From assembly GCA_040839025.1 (NCBI GenBank), contig JBFPJN010000006.1:1-64000 (forward strand): a stretch of DNA of 64,000 nt. The letters run 5' to 3'. This document shows, one piece after another, positions 49,431 through 56,464 of the stretch. The stretch comes from Alphaproteobacteria bacterium LSUCC0719 (GTDB taxonomy: Bacteria > Pseudomonadota > Alphaproteobacteria > Puniceispirillales > Puniceispirillaceae). A program made the position numbers and the translations under genes. Numbering within the stretch: position 1 is the stretch's first letter; every line of letters begins with the position of its first letter. The notes beneath the pieces were generated by a model. That model had not been told where the DNA came from. It saw nothing but the letters and a program-made list of their open reading frames with translations, and made no database searches.

Positions 49431-49476
49431 TGGTGATCCCGGAGGGACTCGAACCCCCTACCTACAGATTAGGAAT
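49431..49476 (-). pseudogene. 3' half of the disrupted host tRNA-Arg(CCU)
   Basis: On the minus strand this reads from the anticodon loop (TTCCTAA) through the variable loop, T-arm (GGTTCGAGTCC) and acceptor strand CGGGATC to the encoded CCA end (49431-49433). No 5' half precedes it inside the element. Its acceptor strand pairs fully with GGTCCCG of the remnant at 58534-58573. It is the left product of insertion in the anticodon loop and is not a functional tRNA on its own. Confidence 0.93.
49468..49476. repeat. attL core repeat
   Basis: ATTAGGAAT, the left copy of the 9-bp crossover core. To its left is host tRNA sequence, to its right element DNA. It coincides with the anticodon loop and the last stem bases of the host tRNA. 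Confidence 0.9.
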
Positions 49477-49564
49477 ATATTGCTTTATGTCTATATCTAT
49501 TCTAATACTATATTAAATCAATTAGTTAAGAAAATTATTGATCTTCCCTATACGAAATATGCGA

Positions 49565-49582
49565 TTAACAAATCATTAACAA
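49565..49582. repeat. Left integrase arm-type repeats
   Basis: Two copies of TTAACAA (49565-49571 and 49576-49582), 11 bases apart, between attL and the integrase start. The same heptamer occurs three times beside attR. The arrangement on both sides of the core fits arm-type integrase sites. The remainder of 49477-49619 holds only A+T-rich DNA. Confidence 0.5.
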
Positions 49583-49619
49583 ATTTTACTTTCACCATCA
49601 CTCAAATTACTATCATTTT

Positions 49620-50846
49620 ATGGACACCAAATCGAAGAACTACGATGACTACACCGACCTCAGAAATGACGGTCGGATCGTTATGTTTCGTCGTCCCCAT
49701 CTTAAGAACCCAAAATGGAATGTTCGTCTCAAAATCCCCAACACTAAAGGATATGTAATCCGATCAACTAAGACCTCCGACTTCAATGAAGGAAAGAGGT
49801 TTTCAGAGGATTTGTATTATGAGTTGGAAGGTAAAGTTCGTAGAGGTGAAGTCCTAAGATCACCTCCATTTGATAAAGTCGTCTCAGAGTTCATCAACGA
49901 TTGTGATCTCATCTACAAAGACAAATCCCAACAATACATCGACAACAATATCCAAATCTGTAGGAACCATTTGATCCCTTTTTACGGTAAGACACCTATC
50001 GATGAGATCACCGAAGATAAGATGACCAACTTTGTTTCCCATCAGTTTAGGGAACACAATCATTCGAATGTGACTGTCAGACATCACCAAACGGTGATGG
50101 GAAAGATTCTCCAATTTGGACGGAGGAAGGGTTACCTTTCGGACGTTCCACCAATTCCAAAACCACAAATGAAAATCAACAGTAGGTCCGATTTCTCAAA
50201 GGAGGAGTGGAGACTACTTTACGAACATATGAGGGGTTGGATAAATCACCCCAATAGTCGGATTAGTAGACAAAGGTTTTACACCCAACACTTCATCCTA
50301 ATTTTGGGAAACAGTGGAATTCGATGTGGAACAGAATGTCGGAGTTTGAAGTGGTCTGACATCTCCACCACCAAAGATATGTTGGGTGACGAAAGAGTCG
50401 TTATTTCGGTCAAAGGAAAGACGGATAGAAGAGACGTAATTTGTAATGTTGGTATCGAAAGGTACTTCCAAAGGTTATGGAACTTCAGATCAAACGAATT
50501 AGGTCATCCACCAAACAAATCGGAATCTGTATTGGTCAATCCTAATGGACGTCCAATCAAATCCTATAAGGGATCATTCAACTCACTCTTAGATGAAGTG
50601 GGACTTTCTTTAGATGAAGATGGAAAAAGACGAACTCCTTACTCACTCCGTCACACCTACATAACAATGAGGTTGATGGAAGGGGTAAACGTCTACCAAC
50701 TGTCATCCAATGTCGGAACATCTGTGGAGATGATCGAACAATATTATGGTCATCTACGAAACAGAGATCCAAATGTGGTTTCGGAGATCACCAAAAACTC
50801 ATTCTCAAAAGACCAAAAATCAAAAATAGATTTTTTGTTTGAATAA
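49620..50846 (+). CDS. int: Tyrosine recombinase, element integrase
   Basis: A 408-residue tyrosine recombinase. An N-terminal region (1-80) may bind arm sites, residues about 85-175 are the SAM-like core-binding domain, and the catalytic domain follows with Arg235 (NSGIRCGTE), Lys near 266 (VKGKT), RHTY at 344-347 and the nucleophile Tyr, probably Tyr376, in EQYYGHL. The usual His of HxxR is Tyr341, a known variation. The ATG at 49620 has no clear ribosome site. It lies 144 bases inside attL and is transcribed inward, as is usual for tRNA-integrating elements. Confidence 0.93.
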   Translation: MDTKSKNYDDYTDLRNDGRIVMFRRPHLKNPKWNVRLKIPNTKGYVIRSTKTSDFNEGKRFSEDLYYELEGKVRRGEVLRSPPFDKVVSEFINDCDLIYKDKSQQYIDNNIQICRNHLIPFYGKTPIDEITEDKMTNFVSHQFREHNHSNVTVRHHQTVMGKILQFGRRKGYLSDVPPIPKPQMKINSRSDFSKEEWRLLYEHMRGWINHPNSRISRQRFYTQHFILILGNSGIRCGTECRSLKWSDISTTKDMLGDERVVISVKGKTDRRDVICNVGIERYFQRLWNFRSNELGHPPNKSESVLVNPNGRPIKSYKGSFNSLLDEVGLSLDEDGKRRTPYSLRHTYITMRLMEGVNVYQLSSNVGTSVEMIEQYYGHLRNRDPNVVSEITKNSFSKDQKSKIDFLFE

Positions 50847-50956
50847 CACCCTCTGATCCACCCTCTTCAATTCTATGTGGTTGCCTACACCCAACGTCTT
50901 AGGGGTGTTCTACGACGTTCTGAGAGTCGTTGAGAGGATGTTTATTCAGAATCCAG

Positions 50957-51025
50957 GGACACCTCTTTAGACAGTCTGTTGTCCTAAGTTCGGACCCCCA
51001 AATTTCATATAATAGATGTATCAAA
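50957..51025 (+). promoter_or_regulatory. Element promoter/operator module, copy 1
   Basis: A 69-bp sequence repeated exactly at 51517-51585 and partly at 52594. It contains GGACA and TGTCC arms (50957-50961, 50980-50984), an inner AGACAGTCT palindrome and a perfect TATAAT at 51008-51013. At 17-bp spacing the -35 position reads TAAGTT, far from consensus, so an activator seems needed. It lies 34 bases ahead of the next start codon. The preceding 110 bp after the integrase stop contain overlapping inverted repeats but no T-run terminator. Confidence 0.75.
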
Positions 51026-51047
51026 AGACAGAAATAGGAGTGAACAA

Positions 51048-51419
51048 ATGTCTACAGATTACATCGTTAAAGGTGACCCAATTCGGATCGGTGAGATTGT
51101 GCAACTACCAATGAAGATCGAAGGTTTGGATTTTCAAATTGAAGATCCTAACAACAGAAACACTTTCTTAGACGATGGAAAGATACCCATTGGAGAACAT
51201 TACAGATTTCGTATTTCCTACAAAGGAAACTACCTTTGGGGACACATCAATGGAGGTGAGACTGATCATTTCGTTCGATATGGAATGAACGACGTCTCAA
51301 AAATCATCTCCATCATTCAGCACCAAACTGAAAGATGTTTGGTGGATGAATACACATATTATGAAACGTCGGATGTGTTCGGAGACTTAGAAGAGGGATC
51401 ATATGGTTCTTACAGATAA
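51048..51419 (+). CDS. Hypothetical element protein, 123 aa
   Basis: A 123-residue acidic protein of unknown family. It has a beta-rich look (YRFRISYKGNYLWGHING) and an acidic, Tyr-rich C-terminus. The ATG follows ATAGGAG and lies just after promoter module copy 1; a strong terminator follows, so it is a single-gene unit. Codon use (AGA, GGA, TTC) matches the rest of the element. No function can be assigned. Confidence 0.75.
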   Translation: MSTDYIVKGDPIRIGEIVQLPMKIEGLDFQIEDPNNRNTFLDDGKIPIGEHYRFRISYKGNYLWGHINGGETDHFVRYGMNDVSKIISIIQHQTERCLVDEYTYYETSDVFGDLEEGSYGSYR

Positions 51420-51460
51420 TGATGTCCTTACCCATCATTGAGATAGTCTCCGACCACCAA

Positions 51461-51499
51461 ACCACCTCAACGATCCGCATCGTTGAGGTGGTTTTTTTG
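51461..51499 (+). terminator. Strong Rho-independent terminator in the element
   Basis: ACCACCTCAACGAT (51461-51474) pairs perfectly with ATCGTTGAGGTGGT (51479-51492) around CCGC, followed by seven T in total. It ends the 123-aa gene unit and isolates it from module copy 2 just downstream. Confidence 0.95.
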
Positions 51500-51516
51500 T
51501 TGTCCACCAACGGTTA

Positions 51517-51585
51517 GGACACCTCTTTAGACAGTCTGTTGTCCTAAGTTCGGACCCCCAAATTTCATATAATAGATGTATCAAA
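51517..51585 (+). promoter_or_regulatory. Element promoter/operator module, copy 2
   Basis: Identical over 69 bp to the module at 50957, with TATAAT at 51568-51573. It lies 37 bases before the 106-aa gene. Confidence 0.75.
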
Positions 51586-51610
51586 TGAACAGAAACGAAA
51601 GAAACAAACG

Positions 51611-51931
51611 ATGTTTGAAGCACCCTTCACCACCGTCGAAATATCACCTTCACCATCATCTCATATGAAAGACATTAGACGTTTAATGTCCCAATCAATT
51701 GGTGATGTCAGAAGAGCAAAAAGATACAGAAACTCTTACGAAGATATGACCCACACATACCTCCGTCACAAACAGAAACAAATGTCTCTATCAGAGAGAA
51801 TTGAAAGAAACAAAAGACGGAAACATCAACTCTCTCAACTTACGAAATCAGAAATTGAGATTGTGAGACGGTACTCAGACCCATCAATTCTACCCCACTT
51901 AGAAAAATCTATGGGAACCGTCCCAAACTGA
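51611..51931 (+). CDS. Hypothetical basic element protein, 106 aa
   Basis: A 106-residue protein, strongly basic and probably helical in its central part (RRAKRYRNSYEDM, then RHKQKQMSLSERIERNKRRKHQ). It could bind nucleic acid; no known domain is visible. The ribosome site is weak. It follows promoter module copy 2 and its end overlaps the convergent 226-aa gene by 23 bases. Confidence 0.7.
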   Translation: MFEAPFTTVEISPSPSSHMKDIRRLMSQSIGDVRRAKRYRNSYEDMTHTYLRHKQKQMSLSERIERNKRRKHQLSQLTKSEIEIVRRYSDPSILPHLEKSMGTVPN

Positions 51932-52589
51932 CGTTGTTCAGTATCTTCTCAACTTCCTTAAAACCCCTCCGAATTGTCCGAATTGAGTTGTCCAAATCGA
52001 CATTCTTCAATTCGTACAATTCCTCATTCAACAGATAGAGGGTGTTAAGGATGACCGTCTTAGGACGTCTGTTGAAGTCCTCATACATCGTTATGAGGAA
52101 GTCCCTATTGATCGGTGGTTTGTTGTGTTTGAGATAGATTTTGTACATCTCAATATTCTGATGAATGAACCGACCTTTAATCTCCTTTTTGGAGAAGGTG
52201 TACTTTCCAAAATTCAGATTGGTTGATTTTTGTGTGGTTGGATCAATCCCTAACTCAACCAACTTTTCGGTCTGTCGATTTTCAACGATCTCCTTCACCT
52301 CTTTCATAATGGTGGAGATCTTTTGGTTGAGTGGAATGTTGAGATTGATGGTGTTGGGGTTCTTCGAAACCTTATCGACCTCTTTCACATAGAGATCATC
52401 GAATAGGTACTTCTTACCTTTCCACCAATCACCGAATTCGATGTCTGTAACATCACCCCACTCATCATAGAACGACTTCGATTTACTCAAATTGTCTGAG
52501 TACTGAGGTTGAGTGAGACAGATTTTGTAACACTCAAACCACAACCGAATGTGTTGTCGTTTTGATTTGATTTGGAGGTATTTGGTCAC
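51909..52589 (-). CDS. Hypothetical element protein, 226 aa
   Basis: A 226-residue protein, starting with GTG, preceded by AAGAGGTG. It is rich in Lys, Asn, Trp and Tyr, with HIRLWFECYKIC, FYDEWGDV and DWWKGKKYLF near the start, a helical centre and a long helical C-terminus. No family recognised. It runs opposite to most genes in this half of the element, and its ribosome site lies inside promoter module copy 3, which drives the next gene the other way, so this is a divergent regulatory region. Confidence 0.75.
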   Translation of the reverse strand: MTKYLQIKSKRQHIRLWFECYKICLTQPQYSDNLSKSKSFYDEWGDVTDIEFGDWWKGKKYLFDDLYVKEVDKVSKNPNTINLNIPLNQKISTIMKEVKEIVENRQTEKLVELGIDPTTQKSTNLNFGKYTFSKKEIKGRFIHQNIEMYKIYLKHNKPPINRDFLITMYEDFNRRPKTVILNTLYLLNEELYELKNVDLDNSIRTIRRGFKEVEKILNNVSLGRFP

Positions 52590-52593
52590 TTAG

Positions 52594-52650
52594 GGACACC
52601 TCTTTTCAACGTCTACTGTCCTAATTTCATTACACAATATCAGATATAAT
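52594..52650 (+). promoter_or_regulatory. Element promoter/operator module, copy 3 (diverged)
   Basis: GGACACCTCTTT, GTCT and TGTCCTAA match copies 1 and 2, and TATAAT (52645-52650) begins at exactly the same distance (51 bases) from the left edge. Bases between have drifted, so spacing and the boxes appear to be under selection. It drives the 91-aa gene and its downstream partner. Confidence 0.7.
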
Positions 52651-52707
52651 AGAAGAACAATAGAGATAGGGAATTGGTCCTTATCCATTCTTAAAAGGAA
52701 TTAAATT

Positions 52708-52983
52708 ATGACCGACCAAATCACCGAACGAACCAAAGAAATGATCGAAATGGTCCAAATCTTTTTGAAGGAGATTGAAGAGAAAGGTGGAGTTGAGAAC
52801 CTCAGAGGTATCGATTTCGAACGTCTTCTAAGTGGAGTTCAATGTTTTGTTAGGGATCTCCTAATTTCGATCAATCCAACATCCGTAGACATTGACGAAT
52901 TGACGGAAATTATCTTTTTGAGGGAAGTCTCCAAATATGATGTCGATCATCTCACCCCCTTCATCAATATGGGTGAGGAATAA
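52708..52983 (+). CDS. Hypothetical element protein, 91 aa
   Basis: A 91-residue acidic, helical protein (Glu/Ile-rich N-terminal half, TEIIFLREVSKYDVDH near the end). The ATG follows AAAAGGAAT. It is first of a two-gene unit under promoter module copy 3, four bases ahead of the next gene. Unknown function. Confidence 0.75.
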   Translation: MTDQITERTKEMIEMVQIFLKEIEEKGGVENLRGIDFERLLSGVQCFVRDLLISINPTSVDIDELTEIIFLREVSKYDVDHLTPFINMGEE

Positions 52984-52987
52984 ACCG

Positions 52988-53404
52988 ATGTATCAGACCC
53001 ACCCACAAAACAACTTTGATGCAGTTGGTGACTTCGTAAGTACTGACGGAATGACTGTCAGAGAGAAGGTCGATCACAAACTCAAAACTATCGAAGACCA
53101 ATTAAGTGAGATTGAGGAGAAGTTTGGATTTCCTCTCCTCTCAGAAGAAGGTTTGAAGAGATATTCAGAAGTTTGTCGTTATTGGGATGACCGAATAAAT
53201 GACGGTGAAATGACAGATGACGAAAAGGTCTCTCTATTCATCGATCGATCCAAAGATATTGATAAGGTGTTTTATGAAGACCCCATTAGTCAAAAATGGA
53301 AACCCATCAAAGACGATTTAGAATTCAGTAAAATCTTTTGGGAATCATTTAAGGAAGGTCGGAGATACAAATACGATATCGAAAGAGTTGTAGACCTAAA
53401 TTAG
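52988..53404 (+). CDS. Hypothetical element protein, 138 aa
   Basis: A 138-residue acidic protein with a likely coiled coil in its first half (REKVDHKLKTIEDQLSEIEEKF). The ATG at 52988 follows GAGGAATAA; an upstream ATG overlaps the preceding gene without a ribosome site. Its last codons form the left arm of a 27-bp palindrome and it ends on a remnant of the recombinase tail described below. Function unknown. Confidence 0.75.
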   Translation: MYQTHPQNNFDAVGDFVSTDGMTVREKVDHKLKTIEDQLSEIEEKFGFPLLSEEGLKRYSEVCRYWDDRINDGEMTDDEKVSLFIDRSKDIDKVFYEDPISQKWKPIKDDLEFSKIFWESFKEGRRYKYDIERVVDLN

Positions 53405-53413
53405 GTCCACAAC
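53387..53413. repeat. 27-bp palindrome at the cassette edge
   Basis: GTTGTAGACCTAA and TTAGGTCCACAAC are inverted copies (12 of 13 bases match) around one base. Seen as 10-bp arms with a 7-bp centre TAAATTA it has the geometry of a tyrosine-recombinase core site. It could instead be a transcription stop, but no T-run follows on either strand. Confidence 0.6.
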
Positions 53414-53438
53414 CTTCCTCTGACTTTTGCTTTCACTT
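53409..53438 (-). pseudogene. Remnant of the 3' end of a recombinase gene
   Basis: On the minus strand this stretch and the palindrome read SESKSQRKVVDLI then a stop, nearly the same as the last 13 residues (SDSESQRKVVDLI) of the recombinase at 53947-54546. At the DNA level 27 of 30 bases match 53960-53989. A stop codon lies upstream, so only the tail is present. Confidence 0.75.
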
Positions 53439-53487
53439 CAGACGATGGGTGTTGACGACTTTTCGTTCTTACGATCTGTTTTATGAG

Positions 53488-53946
53488 ATGATGAAGAACT
53501 TCTTATCCGCAATTGCCATATCTGTCATTTTGCTCAACCCCTCTGTGAGTTGGAGCAATGGGGTTAATGGAAAGGGAATTGTTTGTAAGGATGAACCGTA
53601 CTCAGTCGGATTTTATTTTTTAGAATCTATGGGAAAACCATATGTGTGGAGCATTTACATTAATCGTTCGAATGACCGTTTTGGTTCGTCAACTTTCGGA
53701 CATAAGTATCAAACGGATGCTGAGTACATCTATTGGGGGGGCAATGTTTATAAGTTAGACCGAAAAACTCTTAGGTTGACTATAACCGACACTTCGGTGG
53801 GTTTTTGGGGGAAACTTTTGAGAAAACACCGAAGGCATACTGATTGTGAATTATTCACTGCAGATGAGACGAAACAGCGAATGGAAGATTTATTAGATGA
53901 GTACAAATCTCAATATGAAGATTCATTGAGCGATAACAAACTCTGA
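53488..53946 (+). CDS. Small secreted protein of unknown function (possible cassette gene)
   Basis: A 152-residue protein with an N-terminal signal peptide (MMKNFLSAIAISVILLNPS, cleavage near SWSNG). The mature part has three Cys and many aromatic residues (YWGGNVYKL, GFWGKLLRKHRRH) and a helical C-terminus. No family recognised. The stop codon abuts the recombinase stop exactly. The gene is bracketed by two copies of the recombinase 3' tail, which suggests it was inserted there as a unit. No promoter of its own is obvious. Confidence 0.7.
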   Translation: MMKNFLSAIAISVILLNPSVSWSNGVNGKGIVCKDEPYSVGFYFLESMGKPYVWSIYINRSNDRFGSSTFGHKYQTDAEYIYWGGNVYKLDRKTLRLTITDTSVGFWGKLLRKHRRHTDCELFTADETKQRMEDLLDEYKSQYEDSLSDNKL

Positions 53947-54546
53947 TCAGATCAGATCGACAACCTTCCTCTGACTTTCACTATCACTTTCAATGTACCG
54001 TTGGGTTGTTTGAAGGGATGAATGACCTACCATCATTTGGACATCTCTTAGTGAACCACCTACCAATGATATCTTCTTTGAGGTTTCGGTGATGAAGGTC
54101 CTACGACCACTGTGAGATGAACAACCAACCAAACCCAACCTCCGATACCAACTTTGAAACATATTTACGATGGTCTGTGAGGTGGTGAATGGTGATCTTT
54201 CAGTACGGACAATAAAAGATGTGTCCATATTGAAACCACTGAACCGTTTATGGTCATCCAACAGTTCAATCAAATTTTGTCGAACGTCCTTATGGAGTGG
54301 GATCACCCTTCCACTCTTACCCTTTGAACTCCGATTAGTGAGGTTGATGTATTCGTCGACCTCACCGTTGGAGTTACAAACCTCTTTCCAACTCAATTGA
54401 GAGATCTCTTTCGATCTAAGACCACTCTTCACTGACAACAGAAAGATGGTTTGATTTCTTAAACCGTTCCTTTTTGATCGAAGGTATGAGGACACCATCT
54501 CAATTTGAGATTTGTTGAGTACCTTTGACTGTTTTCCCAAACCCAT
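53947..54546 (-). CDS. Short tyrosine recombinase (second recombinase)
   Basis: A 199-residue catalytic-domain-only tyrosine recombinase with all key residues: Arg44 (SGLRSKEI), Lys near 75 (SSKGKSGR), His145 and Arg148 (HSGRR), His175 (VGHSS) and Tyr184 (TQRYIE). It lacks the N-terminal core-binding domain, like the FimB/FimE invertases in size. It is separate from the integrase at the left end. The 3' tail of the gene is duplicated at 53409-53438. No invertible promoter was found; cassette exchange at its own 3' end, resolution or inversion are all possible. Confidence 0.9.
   Translation of the reverse strand: MGLGKQSKVLNKSQIEMVSSYLRSKRNGLRNQTIFLLSVKSGLRSKEISQLSWKEVCNSNGEVDEYINLTNRSSKGKSGRVIPLHKDVRQNLIELLDDHKRFSGFNMDTSFIVRTERSPFTTSQTIVNMFQSWYRRLGLVGCSSHSGRRTFITETSKKISLVGGSLRDVQMMVGHSSLQTTQRYIESDSESQRKVVDLI
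53960..53989. repeat. Direct repeat at the recombinase 3' end (partner of 53409-53438)
   Basis: Thirty bases inside the recombinase gene, 27 matching the remnant 551 bp to the left; the first 19 are identical. Together they bracket the secreted-protein gene. Confidence 0.75.
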
Positions 54547-54723
54547 AATTTCACTCCAAACTGATTACCTAACTGACTGAATCAATCTTAAAATAATCAG
54601 TTCTAAAGTACACCGTAAAATAGGATTCAAATTACTGTTTTAACTCAATAATATAGAGAAAGTCATTATAGATTGTATATTCTATAATCGGTTTAATAAG
54701 ATGGGAGATATGAGGAAAAATTG

Positions 54724-55830
54724 ATGAAATTTTTGATCGTCCCCCTTCTTCTGTTGCTTCTTCCACTGAGTGCATTGGGATCCTCTGATCGAATCCCACA
54801 CACCGAACTCTATGAGTTGAATGGGGTGACGTTTAAGAAGTTCACTTCAGACCCTTTTGAAGGAACGGCATTCAAAGAGGGGAAAGGTGGGTTTTTGGAA
54901 GTGCTCCATTATTCCGAAGGCAAATGGAATGGGGTGACTGAATGGCTGTATCCAAATGGAGATTTAGCAGAAAAGACCATTCATAAAGATGGAATGTTGA
55001 TCTTTGAAGAGATCTTCCACCCCAATGGAAGCCTTCAATTGAAAGAAGAATATGAGGTCTATCCTCAACCGATTGATGGAGTTCGGACCCACTACTATCC
55101 TAATGGGAATTTGGACTCAGAGGTTACATACGCAAACGGTCAGATAGATGGGCAGTGGACCGAATACTTTCGAAACGGCTCAATTAAATCCATATTCCGA
55201 TATAAGAAAAATAAGAGGATTTACGAAAAGTGGTTCTTTGAAAACGGCAACATTCGCATCGAAGAAAATTATAAGAACGGTGAGTACGACGGACAACAAA
55301 AGGCTTACTCAGAGTATGGAGAGTTGAAGTCCTTAGAAGAGTACAAAGAAGGTCAATATCTCTACTCCCACCTTATTCCCTCTATCATCAGATACAGATT
55401 TCCAATCTGTCAGATTCAGTCTTCGTTGGGACAATTCTGTAAGTATTTGAGCACCTACAAACACTCTCTCCTTCCATCTAAAAAAGAGTTGATTGATTTA
55501 GGTCGACTATTCTTTTTCAAAAATGAAATTTCATCTGAAAGTAAGTTTGAAACCATTGTCGGTGACACATTCTTAGAGTTCGTATCAGATGATTGGACTT
55601 ATCGTTTTGAAATTTTTGAAGTCGATGATCAGTTGAAAATTCGTTTCATTGATGACGCTAAATTTGCATCCTATGAAGTGATAGAGGTCTTTGATGTCGA
55701 ACGACTGCCAAATGGCTCCCAATGGGAATTAGTAGGTTCGACAGTCGAATACATAAGTGGATCAGCAGAAGACAGAGAAATTGAAGGAAAGAAAAACACC
55801 TTTGATCCATCGCTTCTATTTTTGAGGTGA
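54724..55830 (+). CDS. Exported MORN_2/YwqK-like repeat protein
   Basis: A 368-residue protein with a signal peptide (MKFLIVPLLLLLLPLSALG). Residues about 60-215 contain at least six MORN_2-type repeats with the turn YPNGD, HPNGS, YPNGN, FRNGS, FENGN or YSEYGE followed by charged strands. The last ~150 residues form a different, non-repeated domain. ATG at 54724 follows GAGG; a TTG one codon earlier is less likely. TATAAT at 54683-54688 may be its promoter. MORN_2 proteins include YwqK-type antitoxins and envelope proteins. A role in altering the host surface is possible, but nothing shows it. Confidence 0.85.
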   Translation: MKFLIVPLLLLLLPLSALGSSDRIPHTELYELNGVTFKKFTSDPFEGTAFKEGKGGFLEVLHYSEGKWNGVTEWLYPNGDLAEKTIHKDGMLIFEEIFHPNGSLQLKEEYEVYPQPIDGVRTHYYPNGNLDSEVTYANGQIDGQWTEYFRNGSIKSIFRYKKNKRIYEKWFFENGNIRIEENYKNGEYDGQQKAYSEYGELKSLEEYKEGQYLYSHLIPSIIRYRFPICQIQSSLGQFCKYLSTYKHSLLPSKKELIDLGRLFFFKNEISSESKFETIVGDTFLEFVSDDWTYRFEIFEVDDQLKIRFIDDAKFASYEVIEVFDVERLPNGSQWELVGSTVEYISGSAEDREIEGKKNTFDPSLLFLR

Positions 55831-55873
55831 GATAGGGTATGGATAGAAATATTTTATAAATAAAAACCCTTAA

Positions 55874-56092
55874 TTAATACATTAAGATATAAATAGTACT
55901 TCCTATGATTGTTATGATGGTTATTATGAAGATGATTTTAAAAATAAAAAATAGTGCTTTATTAAATAAATTTCCAAAAATTATAAATGGAATAGACGCT
56001 GCCATTAAAACAATACCCAAACCAATTCCATAAGGATTGATAAACGGAAAATATACTTCCATAAAGTTAAAATACTTATCTATCAAATTCAT
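55874..56092 (-). CDS. Small membrane protein, 72 aa
   Basis: A 72-residue protein with two hydrophobic helices (IGLGIVLMAASIPFIIFG and LFFIFKIIFIITIITIIG) and a short aromatic N-terminus. No family recognised. Nine bases after another two-helix protein on the same strand, so the pair is probably co-expressed. A phage-exclusion or toxin-like role is conceivable only by analogy. Confidence 0.55.
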   Translation of the reverse strand: MNLIDKYFNFMEVYFPFINPYGIGLGIVLMAASIPFIIFGNLFNKALFFIFKIIFIITIITIIGSTIYILMY

Positions 56093-56101
56093 ATAGTCCT
56101 A

Positions 56102-56296
56102 TTAAAATTTGAGAACAACTATCATTGTAATACATATGATAGTCACAATGACGATTAAACTTAGCATTTTAAAAATGCCAAATATGCACCCATATGTTTG
56201 TTCGTCAGACTTTTCTAAATATCGCATAAAAAAGATATAAAAGACGATAAATGCAGAAATCGTTAAAACAATAACAAAGGTTTCATTTTCAATCAT
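56102..56296 (-). CDS. Small membrane protein, 64 aa
   Basis: A 64-residue protein with two hydrophobic helices (FVIVLTISAFIVFYIFF and IVIVTIICITMIVVL) joined by a charged loop containing Cys. First gene of the pair with the 72-aa protein. The 168 bp to its right hold the palindrome GTGCGCAC and the inverted repeat CTTCAG/CTGAAG (56432-56449), which may be regulatory or termination signals; no gene is seen there. Confidence 0.55.
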   Translation of the reverse strand: MIENETFVIVLTISAFIVFYIFFMRYLEKSDEQTYGCIFGIFKMLSLIVIVTIICITMIVVLKF

Positions 56297-56464
56297 ACAA
56301 AGAGTGTTATTTTAATTTGTAACATTTTCAATATTAAAGAAGTGATACTTTTACCCATTCCGTTACCGTCGTTCGCACAATAAGAGGGTGCGCACTGTGA
56401 ACACAAACGATCGAAAGCCGCAAAGTGCTAACTTCAGCGACTTCTGAAGAATGTGACACAATCT

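Noticed and set aside
48013-49758. 581-codon frame running from the dehydratase locus into the element
   Set aside because: It is antisense to the rhamnonate-dehydratase-like gene, crosses the tRNA remnant and attL, and changes composition abruptly at the element edge.
50887-50925. Overlapping inverted repeats after the integrase (ACACCC/GGGTGT and AACGTC/GACGTT) as a terminator
   Set aside because: No T-run; could be an operator, but nothing supports a specific role.
56385-56450. GTGCGCAC palindrome and CTTCAG/CTGAAG repeat as the element's replication origin
   Set aside because: No conserved nick motif or iterons could be seen, and the position between two leftward units fits ordinary regulatory or termination DNA as well.
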